DNA of 64,000 nucleotides from Aliiglaciecola lipolytica (GCF_018860635.1 NZ_JAHKPT010000021.1:94674-158673); one strand, 5' to 3'. Positions 8,401-17,866 are shown, counted from the first letter of the stretch. Numbers and translations: made by a program. The notes: a model not told the origin generated them from the sequence alone.

Positions 8401-9333
8401 TTGTCGAACGCTCGGGTGACTGCCCCCCCATTTAAAATGTCTTTCTTACTGCCCCAATACTGGCCTGTTTGGATTGGTGTGGGGGTGCTCTATAGCATTT
8501 CATGGCTGCCTTACCGATTGCAGATATTTATTGGTAGAGGAATTAGCTTTTTATTAAAAATTTTTGGTAAAAAGCGTGTTGCCGTTGCCAAACGTAACCT
8601 CGAATTGTGTTTTCCAGAGAAAACTGAAGAACAGCGAGCTGAGATACTGGCTAAAAACATCGAGTATGCTGGCATGGCAGTCCTTGAGTCGAGTATGGGA
8701 TGGTGGTGGCCAGATTGGCGGGTTAAGCGTCATGGGCAAATCGAAGGCTACGAGCACGTGCAGGCGATTTTAGATAAAGGCAAAGGTGTCTTTGGATTAG
8801 CTATCCATAATATGAATTTAGAACTAGGATGTAGAATAGCGGGTTTAAAAAATCCTTCAGTGGCATTTTATCGAAAACACAATAATGCGTTGATGGAATA
8901 CATGCAGTATCACGGTCGGGCGCGTTCTAATAAGTACATGATTCATAAACGCAACGCCAAAGGATTAGTCAAGGCACTAAACCAAAAAGAAGTCTGTTTC
9001 TATTTGCCAGACCAAGATTATGGGCGTCATTTTAGTGAGTTTGTCCCTTTCTTTGCGGTTGAAGAAGTGGCCTCCACTAAAGGAACCATACTGTTTTCGA
9101 AAAATTCAAATAGCGAGATGGTGTTTATTGTATCGTTGCGCACCAAAGATGGTTATAAAGTCAAATTCGTACCAGGACTTAATAATTTTCCGTCTGGGGA
9201 CGATAAACAAGATATAACTAGAATTAATCAAAAAATTGAAGAGTTGGTTAGTATTGCTCCTGAACAATACCTTTGGATGCATAAACGTTTTAAAACGCGT
9301 CCCCATGAAGATGACCCTTCGTTATATGATTAA
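8401..9333 (+). CDS. LpxL/LpxM-like lipid A acyltransferase
   Basis: A 310-aa member of the lysophospholipid/lipid A late acyltransferase family, which adds secondary acyl chains to Kdo2-lipid IVA from acyl-ACP at the inner membrane. The catalytic HX4E motif is at H136-E141 (HNMNLE). Other family blocks are LLPQYWPVWIGVG (membrane anchor, about residues 16-38), VAKRNLELCFPE, FYLPDQDYG and YLWMHKRFKTRP near the C-terminus. The start is a TTG with AAGAGG 8 nt upstream. It is followed 29 bp later by the TcpQ-domain gene and may be cotranscribed with it. LpxL is the more likely role, but paralogues are common. Confidence 0.85.
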   Translation: MSNARVTAPPFKMSFLLPQYWPVWIGVGVLYSISWLPYRLQIFIGRGISFLLKIFGKKRVAVAKRNLELCFPEKTEEQRAEILAKNIEYAGMAVLESSMGWWWPDWRVKRHGQIEGYEHVQAILDKGKGVFGLAIHNMNLELGCRIAGLKNPSVAFYRKHNNALMEYMQYHGRARSNKYMIHKRNAKGLVKALNQKEVCFYLPDQDYGRHFSEFVPFFAVEEVASTKGTILFSKNSNSEMVFIVSLRTKDGYKVKFVPGLNNFPSGDDKQDITRINQKIEELVSIAPEQYLWMHKRFKTRPHEDDPSLYD

Positions 9334-9362
9334 CCATTTAACTTGGAAATGAGGCTCGAAAT

Positions 9363-9974
9363 ATGAGCAAGAGAACATCGAACTTTCTGTTTTGGATTAG
9401 GCACATCGGCTTAGCTTTAGCGTTGATTATAATTGCCGCGATAGTTCTCAATTTTCAACGTTTTAATATGTCCAGCCCTAAACCTGAAGGGCAGTCAGAG
9501 CAAAAAAGTGTTTCCCAAGGTATGACTGACTTTTATGCTGCTTACCGGATGTCTTCATCGAAACCCTTTGAAGATGATATTGGTGATTTTGTGTTACCTG
9601 TCAATCCCCCCAAACAGCCCTTAGAAGAACGCTTGAAAAAAATGGAAAGTATTCAAAGTAATATTAATCCTAGGTGGGTTGGAGAACACAAGTATCGAAG
9701 TTTTCGAGCGGGTAGCACCCTTCGAGAAGCAATTACCAATTATGCTCAATCTGAGGGGATGCAAGTATTGTGGGAGCTGGATAAAGACTTCATTATTAAA
9801 AGTCAGTTCCAATTAGATGATACCATTACAGGCTCAATTGCCGAAATAGCCAGTGCTGTAAATGGCAGTTTTGAAGGGGAAGTAAAAGCTTATATTTGCC
9901 CCAAACAACGTTCGATGATTGTCACTCAAGAACTCAATGAGTATGTTCGGGAAAATTGTACTTTATTAGAGTAA
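9363..9974 (+). CDS. TcpQ-domain inner-membrane protein
   Basis: A 203-aa protein with one N-terminal membrane anchor (about residues 11-29, ALALIIIAAIVLNF), a low-complexity linker and a C-terminal TcpQ-like domain (about 113-200: YRSFRAGSTLREAITNYAQSEG ending in YVRENC). TcpQ domains occur in pilus and secretion assembly proteins and resemble peptidoglycan- or secretin-associated folds. No pilus genes are near, so the role here is open. ATG after GGAAATGAGG; probably in an operon with the LpxL-like gene upstream. Confidence 0.75.
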   Translation: MSKRTSNFLFWIRHIGLALALIIIAAIVLNFQRFNMSSPKPEGQSEQKSVSQGMTDFYAAYRMSSSKPFEDDIGDFVLPVNPPKQPLEERLKKMESIQSNINPRWVGEHKYRSFRAGSTLREAITNYAQSEGMQVLWELDKDFIIKSQFQLDDTITGSIAEIASAVNGSFEGEVKAYICPKQRSMIVTQELNEYVRENCTLLE

Positions 9975-9979
9975 GACGT

Positions 9980-10025
9980 GCCCTTTAACATCATATAAAT
10001 TGAAAATGCAATGATGTTAAAGGGC
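9980..10025. terminator. Long hairpin between convergent genes
   Basis: A perfect 15-bp inverted repeat, GCCCTTTAACATCAT (9980-9994) and ATGATGTTAAAGGGC (10011-10025), with a 16-nt loop. It fills the gap between the convergent TcpQ-domain gene and glnE, as expected of a bidirectional terminator, though no long T run follows on either strand. Confidence 0.6.
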
Positions 10026-10038
10026 TAACATAACTACG

Positions 10039-12915
10039 CTAATTACTTAGTTCAAATGTCGCATCCCAGATCTGTTTTACATTTTTTTGGTGTTCTGAAT
10101 ACTGGCTTTTATCGACTAAATTGTCTTTTTCTAACAAGGTTAATCTGTGAGAGCGGTTGCGGTAATCTAAGTAAGCTTCTTCTAGTTGTGTTTTACACTC
10201 AGCACTAATGCAATCAGCTTGACACAATTGTTCCAGTAATCGAATGTTATCAGACCAATCTACCATTTTAGGAAAATGCTGGGCATTTTTGAGCACCCAA
10301 AATTGCACTAAAAACTCGATGTCAGCCATAGCTCCAGCGTCTTGTTTAACATCTAACCAGTCCTCGTTTCCTTTATTTAAATGATCGCGCATTTTTTGCC
10401 GCATCTTTGCAACATCCTGTTGTAGAATTTGGTTATCTCTGGGGCGGCACAAGATATCCCGTCTAATAGCCTCAATGCGCTGGGTAAATTCTACCGTGCC
10501 ATTTACTACTCTTGCGCGGACTAGAGCTTGGTGTTCCCATGTCCACGCTTCCTGCGATTGGTATTGTTCAAAGCCATTTATATGACAAACCAGCAAACCA
10601 GCATTGCCGGATGGACGCAAGCGCATATCGATATCGTACAATTGACCTGATGGCGTTTTGGTCATGAATAAGTGCATAATACGTTGCGCTAATTTCGTGT
10701 AGAACTGGTTGGCTTCTATTGATTTAGTACCATCGGTGACGGTCTGTGAATCACATTTGTGAACAAAGACCAAATCCAGATCTGAACCATAACCTAACTC
10801 TATTCCGCCTAGCTTGCCGTAGCCTATTACTGCAAACTTTTTATCTTGTTCAGAACTGCCTTCAGGAACACCATATTTTTCCTTCATTTGTTCCCAGGCC
10901 ATATTCACCACTTCACTGATAATTGCCTCGGCTAAATAGGTGAGATGATCACTTACCTTCATTATGGGTAACACACCGGTGACATCTGCGGCTGCAATTT
11001 TAAGTTGCTGGATTTGTTTAAATTGCCTTAGGGTTTCCATTTGCAGTTCAAGATCATCCGGCTCTACTCGCAACAGTGATTGGCGCAATTCATCTGGGTA
11101 TTCATGCAATTCTGTGGGGTGATATAACAACGCTGGGTTGAGGAGTTCATCCAGTAAAATTGGATATTTTGCTATTTGTTCGGCTATCCATGGGCTTGCA
11201 TAACACAGTCTGACTAACTGATGCTGCGCTCCTTGATTTTCAACCAGTAATTGTAAATAGGTGGTTCTTCTTAAAACCGTTAATAGAATATGATTAATTC
11301 GGTCGAGTAACACCGATAATTCACTGCCATCTATATTCGATTCATCGAGGCTAATAATGTTCGCTAACAACTGCGGGACTAAAGTATTCAAGGCGACAAT
11401 TGCTTTTGGTGATGGATGCTTTTTCTCAACCTGACTTTTTAATTCATTGATGTGTTGTGCAAGTAATTGCGAGGTTTCTGGTGAGGCCAATTGGTCGAAT
11501 AAATCTGATATTTCTTGTATGCTCAGATCTAACTTCCATGCATCCATAAATGCAGTAATGTGAGTCAGGTCTTGGTCATCATTGTCACTTGGATTATCAC
11601 CAATTAACATTTGAAACTGCTGATTTATCCAACTGCAATGCTTACTCAATTGTTGTTGCAATTCAGAATAATCCTTGCATTGCATAATACTACTAAGACG
11701 CTCTTCATCTAACGCTGTTTCTGGTAATACTTGGGTTTGTTTATCTGCAAATTGTTGCAGACAATGTTCAACTTTGCGCAAAAACAAGTAACTTTCTTTA
11801 AGCTGCAAGGATTCTTTTTCAGGTAACAGATCTAACTGCGTCAACTGCTCAAGGGTGTAGAGTAAACTTGGAAATTGTAAGCGCGGCTCTCGACCACCTT
11901 TGATAAGTTGAAAACTCTGCGCAATAAACTCCACTTCACGAATCCCGCCAGAACCCAGTTTAATATTATTGGTCAATCCGCGACGTCTAACTTCTTGATT
12001 GATTAACGACTTCATATCTCTGAGGGAGTCGATAGCACTGTAATCTAAATATCGTCGGTAAATAAAAGGTTTGAGTATGTCGTGTAATTCTTGTGCATAT
12101 TCAGATTGATCGTTGAGGATGCGAGCTTTGACCATGGCGTAGCGTTCCCATTCGCGACCTTGTTCTTGATAGTAGTCCTCAAAAGCCGCCATGTGCATGA
12201 CTAAGGGGCCGCTTTCACCTAGGGGACGTAATCGCATGTCTACACGAAACACTTGCCCCTGCTGATTGGTGTGGTTCAGGGCATGAATAAGGCGTTGTGC
12301 AAGTCGGCTAAAGAACTGCTGATGCTCTAGGGATTTTTTGCCATTATCTATTTCTCCTTTGCTTGGGTAGCAAAAAATCAGATCTATGTCGGAAGAAAAG
12401 TTGAGCTCTTTGCCGCCTAACTTACCCATCCCTAAAATTAATAGTGGCTGGGGCCCAAAGTCGCCCATAGGGGTGCCATAACGGGCACAAAAATTATCAT
12501 ATAACCAAGAATAGGCTCCGTTGATGAGAGTATCTGCCAACTCCGAGGTAAGGGTTAATGAACGTTCAATGGATTGTAGATTTAATAAATCTAAACCTGC
12601 AATAGCCATCATTTGTTGTTTTCGAAATATCCGCAAACAATCCAACAGTTCAGGCTCGCTGGTTACTTTTTCTAACTGCTCTGCTAGCCATTGTTTATAT
12701 TCAAAATTCTGCGTGGGATTTTCGAGTGTTTGTATGAGTGGCTCTAGCTTCAGTGGATCAGCAAGTAAGGCGTCACTGATAAAGTCACTTAATCCTAGAA
12801 GCTGTTTTATCTTTTTCTGAATTGCACTTGGTTGCTGTTCAATAGCGGATATTTCAGATAACTGTTGCCAGTTTTTTTCAGCGGTTTTATTTACCAACGG
12901 GAAAGAAGTATTCAT
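10039..12915 (-). CDS. glnE: Bifunctional glutamine synthetase adenylyltransferase/deadenylase
   Basis: About 958 residues (E. coli GlnE has 946). The enzyme adenylylates and deadenylylates GlnA in response to PII and glutamine. Two nucleotidyltransferase modules are visible, each with its Gly/Ser-Ser-Asp-x-Asp metal site: KLGGKELNFSSDIDLIF (D176/D178, phosphorylase half) and KLGGIELGYGSDLDLVFV in the C-terminal adenylylating half, each followed by an MRLRP motif. The frame is open to 12990, but the ATG at 12915 (MNTSFPLVNK) matches the family N-terminus better. A stand-alone gene, divergent from the DUF350 gene. Confidence 0.96.
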   Translation of the reverse strand: MNTSFPLVNKTAEKNWQQLSEISAIEQQPSAIQKKIKQLLGLSDFISDALLADPLKLEPLIQTLENPTQNFEYKQWLAEQLEKVTSEPELLDCLRIFRKQQMMAIAGLDLLNLQSIERSLTLTSELADTLINGAYSWLYDNFCARYGTPMGDFGPQPLLILGMGKLGGKELNFSSDIDLIFCYPSKGEIDNGKKSLEHQQFFSRLAQRLIHALNHTNQQGQVFRVDMRLRPLGESGPLVMHMAAFEDYYQEQGREWERYAMVKARILNDQSEYAQELHDILKPFIYRRYLDYSAIDSLRDMKSLINQEVRRRGLTNNIKLGSGGIREVEFIAQSFQLIKGGREPRLQFPSLLYTLEQLTQLDLLPEKESLQLKESYLFLRKVEHCLQQFADKQTQVLPETALDEERLSSIMQCKDYSELQQQLSKHCSWINQQFQMLIGDNPSDNDDQDLTHITAFMDAWKLDLSIQEISDLFDQLASPETSQLLAQHINELKSQVEKKHPSPKAIVALNTLVPQLLANIISLDESNIDGSELSVLLDRINHILLTVLRRTTYLQLLVENQGAQHQLVRLCYASPWIAEQIAKYPILLDELLNPALLYHPTELHEYPDELRQSLLRVEPDDLELQMETLRQFKQIQQLKIAAADVTGVLPIMKVSDHLTYLAEAIISEVVNMAWEQMKEKYGVPEGSSEQDKKFAVIGYGKLGGIELGYGSDLDLVFVHKCDSQTVTDGTKSIEANQFYTKLAQRIMHLFMTKTPSGQLYDIDMRLRPSGNAGLLVCHINGFEQYQSQEAWTWEHQALVRARVVNGTVEFTQRIEAIRRDILCRPRDNQILQQDVAKMRQKMRDHLNKGNEDWLDVKQDAGAMADIEFLVQFWVLKNAQHFPKMVDWSDNIRLLEQLCQADCISAECKTQLEEAYLDYRNRSHRLTLLEKDNLVDKSQYSEHQKNVKQIWDATFELSN

Positions 12916-13232
12916 AGTGATTGCAACCAAATTGGAGTTGTCTTGAATGATCATAAATATCAATGCTATATCATGTGCCGCTACAATCAAAAGGTTAAAT
13001 CAATTCTGTACTAGATCTGAACTTTTAATTTGTTTCTAACGTTTAATTATATTAATTGATTGTATTTCACTAGGGCGACAAGATTTTTCACGAATGAATT
13101 GTGAGGGATGCCAAATATAAAGCACAAAAGCAGCGAGTAAAATTCGTGCAGTAACGCTATCAACTCTAGTGTTTTCTAGCGTTAAACTGTTAATATGAAA
13201 ATTGAAACATTAGAAGTTTGGAATTATTGTTT
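12916..13232. other. Divergent promoter region of glnE and the DUF350 gene
   Basis: A 317-bp AT-rich region with no credible ORF. It carries a perfect 8-bp inverted repeat, TAACGCTA (13152-13159) and TAGCGTTA (13177-13184). Between the arms lies a near copy of the half-site, CTAGTGTT (13165-13172), giving three TAGYGTT-like half-sites in about 33 bp. This could be an operator for one or both genes; I cannot name the protein. Confidence 0.4.
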
Positions 13233-14135
13233 ATGCAAGATTTGGTTAACTTAGTGCCATTATCACCTAAGACTTGGGTTTATCTGGGGATTGATATTTG
13301 CATCGCTATTTGCCTGTTATTTGCCTTGCGGTTAATGTCGGGAAAAATGGCATCAGTAAGTACCACCGAGGAACTTGGCTCGCAGGACAATATAGCCTTC
13401 GGCATTAGTGTAGCTGGACGCATGTTAGCGCTATGTTTGGTGTTATCTGCGGCTGCCGCGAGCTCTGACACAAATGGCTACCAAGAAGCTGCTTTGAGTA
13501 TGTTGTTGTATGGTTTAGTCGGTATCTTTTTGATAAAAATTGGCAGAATTTTACACGACAAGATTATTTTAAATCGCATTAACAAAGAAGAAATGATCAA
13601 AGAGCGCAATACCAGCGTTGCAATGATAGATGCCGCTAGCTCAGTTTCTACCGCCTTGATTGTCAGTAACGTTATGTTATGGGTTATTGGCACCGATTTA
13701 AACGCTTTGTTTGCGGTCATATCCGGATTTATCGTTACCCAAGCTATTTTGTTAATCAGAACACGCATTTATGAACGTCGTTTTCTGGCCACTAATCAAA
13801 GTAGCACATTCCAACAAACCATTGGCAAAGGTCAATTGGCTGTTGCGGTTCAGCATTCGGGCAATTTACTTGCAACGGCAATCGTTGTTTCAGCCAGTAG
13901 TAACCTGCTGATTTATAATCCGATCGGTTACGTAAGTAATTTAACCGGTTGGTTGATTGTCGGTATGGGATTATCTTTATTATTGGTTGTTTTGGTGATT
14001 ATCGCCAAAAAGGTTATTTTGGCTGGTTTGAATTTAGTTCAGGAGGTTGAACAGCAGCACAATGTGGGCGTAGCCAGTATTGAAATGGTGCTCAGTGTCG
14101 GCCTTGCATTAATCGTAAGCGGATTGTTTACTTAG
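13233..14135 (+). CDS. DUF350 family membrane protein
   Basis: A polytopic inner-membrane protein of about 300 aa with two repeats of the DUF350 module, each a group of hydrophobic helices (for example VYLGIDICIAICLLFALRL, MLALCLVLSAAAAS, MLLYGLVGIFLIKIGRIL, then MLWVIGTDLNALFAVISGF and LIVGMGLSLLLVVLVIIA). Function unknown; E. coli YjfL is a small relative. The ATG at 13233 has GGAA about 9 nt upstream and is preferred over the TTG at 13218. It converges on the GIY-YIG gene. Confidence 0.8.
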   Translation: MQDLVNLVPLSPKTWVYLGIDICIAICLLFALRLMSGKMASVSTTEELGSQDNIAFGISVAGRMLALCLVLSAAAASSDTNGYQEAALSMLLYGLVGIFLIKIGRILHDKIILNRINKEEMIKERNTSVAMIDAASSVSTALIVSNVMLWVIGTDLNALFAVISGFIVTQAILLIRTRIYERRFLATNQSSTFQQTIGKGQLAVAVQHSGNLLATAIVVSASSNLLIYNPIGYVSNLTGWLIVGMGLSLLLVVLVIIAKKVILAGLNLVQEVEQQHNVGVASIEMVLSVGLALIVSGLFT

Positions 14136-14150
14136 TCTGACATTAATTAT

Positions 14151-14513
14151 TCAAGTGTCAGGAGAGGTACCCTTCATCAATTTATTTTCGATTTGCTGTT
14201 GAAGCTCATTTAGTTGGCTCTGTTCAACTTTAATTGGGTCTGATGGCAGATTTAACTGCCCCTTAATTATTTTCAATTTTGTCGTTCTTGATTGTTTTTT
14301 GAACCAATACTCGAGCTTTAAAGCGCTTGAATGGTCGCCGACTATTGCCGCATATTTTAATACTAGCGGGCCTTTTCCCCGTAACGCTTTTGCGCAACGT
14401 TTGGAGTTGCTGGCATGTTCATAGAATCGCCTAGATAAATCAGTGCAAATTCCGCAATAGTTCATACCTAATCGGTTTTCGATCATGTAAATCGACCATT
14501 GTTTTTCTACCAT
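14151..14513 (-). CDS. GIY-YIG nuclease family protein (YhbQ-like)
   Basis: A 120-aa protein with an N-terminal GIY-YIG domain: WSIYMIENR, then the variant NYCGICTDLSRRFYEH, in which the usual YVGIT is YCGIC and the conserved Arg and His are kept. The downstream SALKLEYWFKK contains the family's Glu. The last 30 residues are a Gln/Glu-rich helix. Such stand-alone proteins act as DNA endonucleases in a few studied cases; the role here is not known. The start follows TAGGCGA on the minus strand. Confidence 0.82.
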   Translation of the reverse strand: MVEKQWSIYMIENRLGMNYCGICTDLSRRFYEHASNSKRCAKALRGKGPLVLKYAAIVGDHSSALKLEYWFKKQSRTTKLKIIKGQLNLPSDPIKVEQSQLNELQQQIENKLMKGTSPDT

Positions 14514-14527
14514 CGTTCGCCTATAAA
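14499..14527 (+). promoter_or_regulatory. Putative sigma-70 promoter of the HlyIII-family gene
   Basis: TTGTTT (14499-14504), a 17-bp spacer and TATAAA (14522-14527). The predicted start site, about 14534, falls on the first base of the FabR-like palindrome described next, which suits repression by steric block. The -35 lies within the 5' end of the GIY-YIG coding sequence. Confidence 0.5.
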
Positions 14528-14533
14528 TAATTC

Positions 14534-14551
14534 AGTGTACAAGTGTACGCT
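14534..14551. promoter_or_regulatory. FabR-like TetR-family operator
   Basis: An 18-bp palindrome, AGTGTACA-AG-TGTACGCT, whose arms agree at 7 of 8 positions. It fits the FabR operator form AGCGTACA-N2-TGTNCGCT known from fabA and fabB. It overlaps the predicted transcription start of a HlyIII/YqfA-family gene, and from memory E. coli yqfA is itself a FabR target. A further GTACACTT half-site lies just downstream (14558-14565). Confidence 0.6.
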
Positions 14552-14598
14552 CAGTGAGTACACTTAAAATTCTGTCAACCTTAGAACAGGATTTAATC

Positions 14599-15249
14599 GT
14601 GAGACCGGCTCCATTAGTCAATACTTCCGAGCAAGCTTATTCCCACAAAGAAGAAGTCATGAATGTTGTGAGCCATGCTATTGGCTTAGTTTTCGCGATT
14701 ATCGGTTTAGTATATCTTGTCTTAAGAAGTGACACAGCAACATCGGTCACATCATCTGCTATATATGGGGCAAGCTTAACCATTATGTTTTTGTCGTCGA
14801 CAATTTATCATTGGGTGAGAGGCCCCCATGCCAAGCAATTTTTCAAGTTATTGGATCATAGTGCAATATATTTGTTGATAGCTGGTACTTACACGCCGAT
14901 TTTGGCCATCAGTATTGGCGGTTGGGTTGGATGGGCTTCAATAGCTGTTATCTGGTCGATTGCAATATTCGGCGTGGTGTTTAAGTGTTTTGTTCGTCAT
15001 CGTTTTCCTAAAGTATCTGTTATCACGTATTTAGTCATGGGATGGTTGTCGGTTATTTTGGTCTACCCGTTATACCAAAATTTGGCAGCATATGGCCTAT
15101 TACTGCTGGTGGCCGGAGGGCTGTTTTTTAGTATAGGCGTAATTTTCTACGTTAAAAAACATCTGGCGTTTACCCATGCCATTTGGCACCTGTTTGTTAT
15201 TGCTGGGTGTGCTTGTCATTATTTCGCTATTTACTATTTTGTTATTTAG
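14599..15249 (+). CDS. Hemolysin III / PAQR-family membrane protein (YqfA-like)
   Basis: A seven-helix inner-membrane protein of about 216 aa in the HlyIII/PAQR family. The metal-site motifs are present: SHAIGLVFA in helix 1, FLSSTIYHW, DHSAIYLLIAGTYTPI, and HAIWHLFVIAG near the end. PAQR relatives bind zinc and some act in lipid metabolism or membrane homeostasis; bacterial function is not settled, and the name hemolysin is historical. The frame is open from a GTG at 14554, but that codon has no ribosome binding site and directly follows the operator. GTG at 14599 has AGGA 8 nt upstream and gives the usual N-terminal length. Confidence 0.85.
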   Translation: MRPAPLVNTSEQAYSHKEEVMNVVSHAIGLVFAIIGLVYLVLRSDTATSVTSSAIYGASLTIMFLSSTIYHWVRGPHAKQFFKLLDHSAIYLLIAGTYTPILAISIGGWVGWASIAVIWSIAIFGVVFKCFVRHRFPKVSVITYLVMGWLSVILVYPLYQNLAAYGLLLLVAGGLFFSIGVIFYVKKHLAFTHAIWHLFVIAGCACHYFAIYYFVI

Positions 15250-15314
15250 AGTAAAGCAATTCCTTTTAACTTAAGTATAATTCAGCTAATTAAGTTTAGT
15301 TACGGAATAGGTTT

Positions 15315-16742
15315 ATGCTGTTACCTGATTTTTCGAAAAGTCGTATCCTAGTCGTGGGCGATGTCATGCTCGATCGATATTGGACCGGTCCTACAGGACG
15401 TATTTCTCCAGAAGCCCCAGTGCCTGTAGTGGCGATTCGTGATATCGAAGACCGGCCAGGAGGAGCTGCAAACGTAGCAATGAATGTGGCAGCGCTAGGG
15501 GCTAATGTGACATTGCTGGGCATGACTGGGCAGGATGAATCTGCTCAGATTCTGCAGCGCGGCTTAAATTCTTTGGGTGTTTTGTGCGATTTTTGTCAAA
15601 TATCCGGATTTGATACCATCACCAAGCTTCGGGTATTGAGTCGAAATCAACAATTAATTCGTTTGGACTTTGAAAAGAGTTTTGCTGACGTAGATAAAGC
15701 TCAATTGCAAGAGCGCTTTATTCAGCACCTAGAGAACGCCGATTTAGTTATACTGTCTGACTATGCTAAGGGCGCTTTAAGCGATGTGGAAACGCTGATA
15801 GCTCTTGCTAAACAGCATAATGTGCCAGTGGTTGTTGATCCTAAAGGGGACGATTTCGACAAATACCGTGGAGCTACGTTATTGACACCGAACATGGGTG
15901 AATTCGAAGCCATTGTTGGTCAGTGTCATGACGAAAGTGTTCTGGTTGAGAGAGCGCAGCAACTTATCTCAAACTTAGATTTAGATGCCTTCTTGTTGAC
16001 CCGTTCAGAAAACGGTATGACGCTTTTGCAAGGCAATCAGGATGAAGTTCACTTCCCAGCTAAAGCCAAAGAGGTGTATGACGTAACTGGGGCAGGGGAT
16101 ACTGTTATTTCAACTTTGTCTGTCGCAATTGCTGCTGGTTGCAGTTTTTCTGAAGCAAGTTTTCTAGCGAACACCGCAGCAAGCATCGTGGTTGGAAAGT
16201 TAGGAACATCCACGGTAAGTAGCTCTGAGTTGCGTCAAGCAGTCGAGAAAGTTGAGCATTATGGTCGAGGGGTTATGACCCAACAGCAGTTGTCCATTGC
16301 TGTTCACAGTGCCAAGCGTAGTGGTGATAAAATTGTGATGACCAATGGTTGTTTTGATATTCTCCACGCAGGCCATGTTTCTTATCTGGAAAATGCCGCA
16401 AAACTCGGTGATAAATTAATTGTCGCAGTGAATTCCGATGATTCAGTGCGTCTTTTAAAAGGCCCTGGAAGACCGGTGAATAACGTTAATCGACGTATGT
16501 CGGTATTGGCTGGTTTAGCGTCAGTTTATTGGGTGGTTGAATTTGATGAGGACACTCCCGAGCGTTTGATTAGCGAATTGTTACCGGACGTGCTGGTCAA
16601 AGGTGGGGACTATAGTGTTTCTGAAATCGCCGGTGGCAAGCAAGTTATGGCAAACGGTGGGGAAGTGAAAGTACTGAATTTCGAAGACGGTGTGTCTACA
16701 TCAAGTATCATCAAAACAATAGTGCAATCCACGGATACCTGA
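15315..16742 (+). CDS. hldE: Bifunctional heptose-7-phosphate kinase / heptose-1-phosphate adenylyltransferase
   Basis: A 475-aa fusion for ADP-heptose synthesis, the precursor of the LPS inner core. The N-terminal ribokinase-like half (1 to about 320) has [23 protein letters not shown] and the catalytic DVTGAGDT (GAGD 259-262). The C-terminal nucleotidyltransferase half (from about 340) has [16 protein letters not shown] with the HxGH motif at 351-354 and LVKGGDY. Full-length and intact. A stand-alone gene that converges on mscS. Confidence 0.97.
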   Translation: MLLPDFSKSRILVVGDVMLDRYWTGPTGRISPEAPVPVVAIRDIEDRPGGAANVAMNVAALGANVTLLGMTGQDESAQILQRGLNSLGVLCDFCQISGFDTITKLRVLSRNQQLIRLDFEKSFADVDKAQLQERFIQHLENADLVILSDYAKGALSDVETLIALAKQHNVPVVVDPKGDDFDKYRGATLLTPNMGEFEAIVGQCHDESVLVERAQQLISNLDLDAFLLTRSENGMTLLQGNQDEVHFPAKAKEVYDVTGAGDTVISTLSVAIAAGCSFSEASFLANTAASIVVGKLGTSTVSSSELRQAVEKVEHYGRGVMTQQQLSIAVHSAKRSGDKIVMTNGCFDILHAGHVSYLENAAKLGDKLIVAVNSDDSVRLLKGPGRPVNNVNRRMSVLAGLASVYWVVEFDEDTPERLISELLPDVLVKGGDYSVSEIAGGKQVMANGGEVKVLNFEDGVSTSSIIKTIVQSTDT

Positions 16743-16755
16743 TTTAGGTATCCGT
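16731..16755. terminator. Hairpin at the hldE stop codon
   Basis: A perfect 9-bp inverted repeat, ACGGATACC (16731-16739) and GGTATCCGT (16747-16755), with a 7-nt loop. It spans the hldE stop codon and lies between the convergent hldE and mscS genes. There is no T tract. Part of it (ATTTAGGTATC) is repeated once about 23 bp downstream, so it could also be a short repeat remnant. Confidence 0.4.
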
Positions 16756-16822
16756 AGTGTTCGTTATTTAGGTATCAGCAGTGCTCATTGCTGCATATTT
16801 ACTGCAGCTAATTGCTGCCAAT

Positions 16823-17665
16823 TTACTTAGCTTGAAATAGATGCACATCCCGTTGTGGGAAAGGAATTGTGATGTCGTTTTCGTCAAACGCGTATTTCAC
16901 TTTTTCATGTAATCCGAAATGCACCTGCCAATAGTCTTCACTTTTTACCCAACAACGGGTGAGTATATTAATAGAGCTGTCGGCGTGTGCAGAAACAAAA
17001 ATTTCCATCTCAGGATCGGTTAAAATGCGTTCGTCAGCACTTAATACATCTTTTAGAATTTGTTTTACTTTAGCAATATCATCGTCATAACTAATCCCAA
17101 AAGTGACTTCTACACGACGTTTTTCTTCGCAAAATAAATTAGTAACACAACCGTTAGAAAGTAATGAGTTGGGGATGACTACCCTTCGGTTATCAAGAGT
17201 CAGTACAATCGTATTAAAAATTTGAATTTCTTTGACTTTACCTAAAAATCCTTGAGCTTCAATGACATCACCGGCTTTAAAAGGTTTAAATAATAAAATC
17301 AGCACCCCGCCAGCAAAATTGGCCAAACTGCCCTGTAGTGCGAGTCCTATAGCCAAACCAGCTGCGCCAAGCATAGCGATTAACGACGCTGTTTCTACCC
17401 CTATCATTGAGGCAAACACTATTACTAACATTAGTTTGAGCGTGACACTGATTATACTGTGTAAAAATTTGTTTAAGGTCTCGTCAACTTTAGCCCCTGC
17501 CAAAGCTCGGTCAATGCCCTTTAAAATGACGCCAATGACCCAAAATCCAACAATTAATACGACCAAGGCGAGCACTAGCTTTGGCCCATAGGTCATTGAT
17601 AACTCTATTCCTGTCTCAGTGATCATATCAATCGTATCTGAGCCATTTTGCATAGTTTCGTCCAT
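16823..17665 (-). CDS. mscS: MscS-family small-conductance mechanosensitive channel
   Basis: About 280 aa, the length of E. coli MscS (286). Three membrane helices are followed by the beta and alpha/beta cytoplasmic domains. The pore helix TM3 is clear: ASLIAMLGAAGLAIGLALQG, then SLANFAGGVLILLFKPF. After it come FNTIVLTLDNRRVVIPNSLL and a C-terminal FPQRDVHLF. It relieves turgor during osmotic downshock. The start is ATG 17665 or ATG 17653; the frame is open to 17749, but that extension is not MscS-like. Confidence 0.92.
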   Translation of the reverse strand: MDETMQNGSDTIDMITETGIELSMTYGPKLVLALVVLIVGFWVIGVILKGIDRALAGAKVDETLNKFLHSIISVTLKLMLVIVFASMIGVETASLIAMLGAAGLAIGLALQGSLANFAGGVLILLFKPFKAGDVIEAQGFLGKVKEIQIFNTIVLTLDNRRVVIPNSLLSNGCVTNLFCEEKRRVEVTFGISYDDDIAKVKQILKDVLSADERILTDPEMEIFVSAHADSSINILTRCWVKSEDYWQVHFGLHEKVKYAFDENDITIPFPQRDVHLFQAK

Positions 17666-17866
17666 TTTTTGTACCGCTTGAAGGTTGCTTGAATTGAGAG
17701 TATTGCAAAGTTTAAAAGAAAAGCATAAATTTTTATTTGCATATATCAAAAGGGTAGTTTTCTCCTTTTAAGCATCGTCATTTTGTATAAAAAATTTGCG
17801 ACTTGCAGCACACCCCGCTAAGCTACTCACCTCAAAAGTAATCAGTATCTCAGGTGATTTTGCGCT

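Noticed and set aside
14554-14598. GTG at 14554 as start of the HlyIII-family protein
   Set aside because: No ribosome binding site; the codon lies 3 bp after the operator and gives an extra N-terminal 15 residues not typical of the family.
16741-16790. Imperfect direct repeats (ATTTAGGTATC) after hldE as a CRISPR or mobile element
   Set aside because: Only two copies about 23 bp apart, no spacers or cas genes; probably the remains of a terminator.
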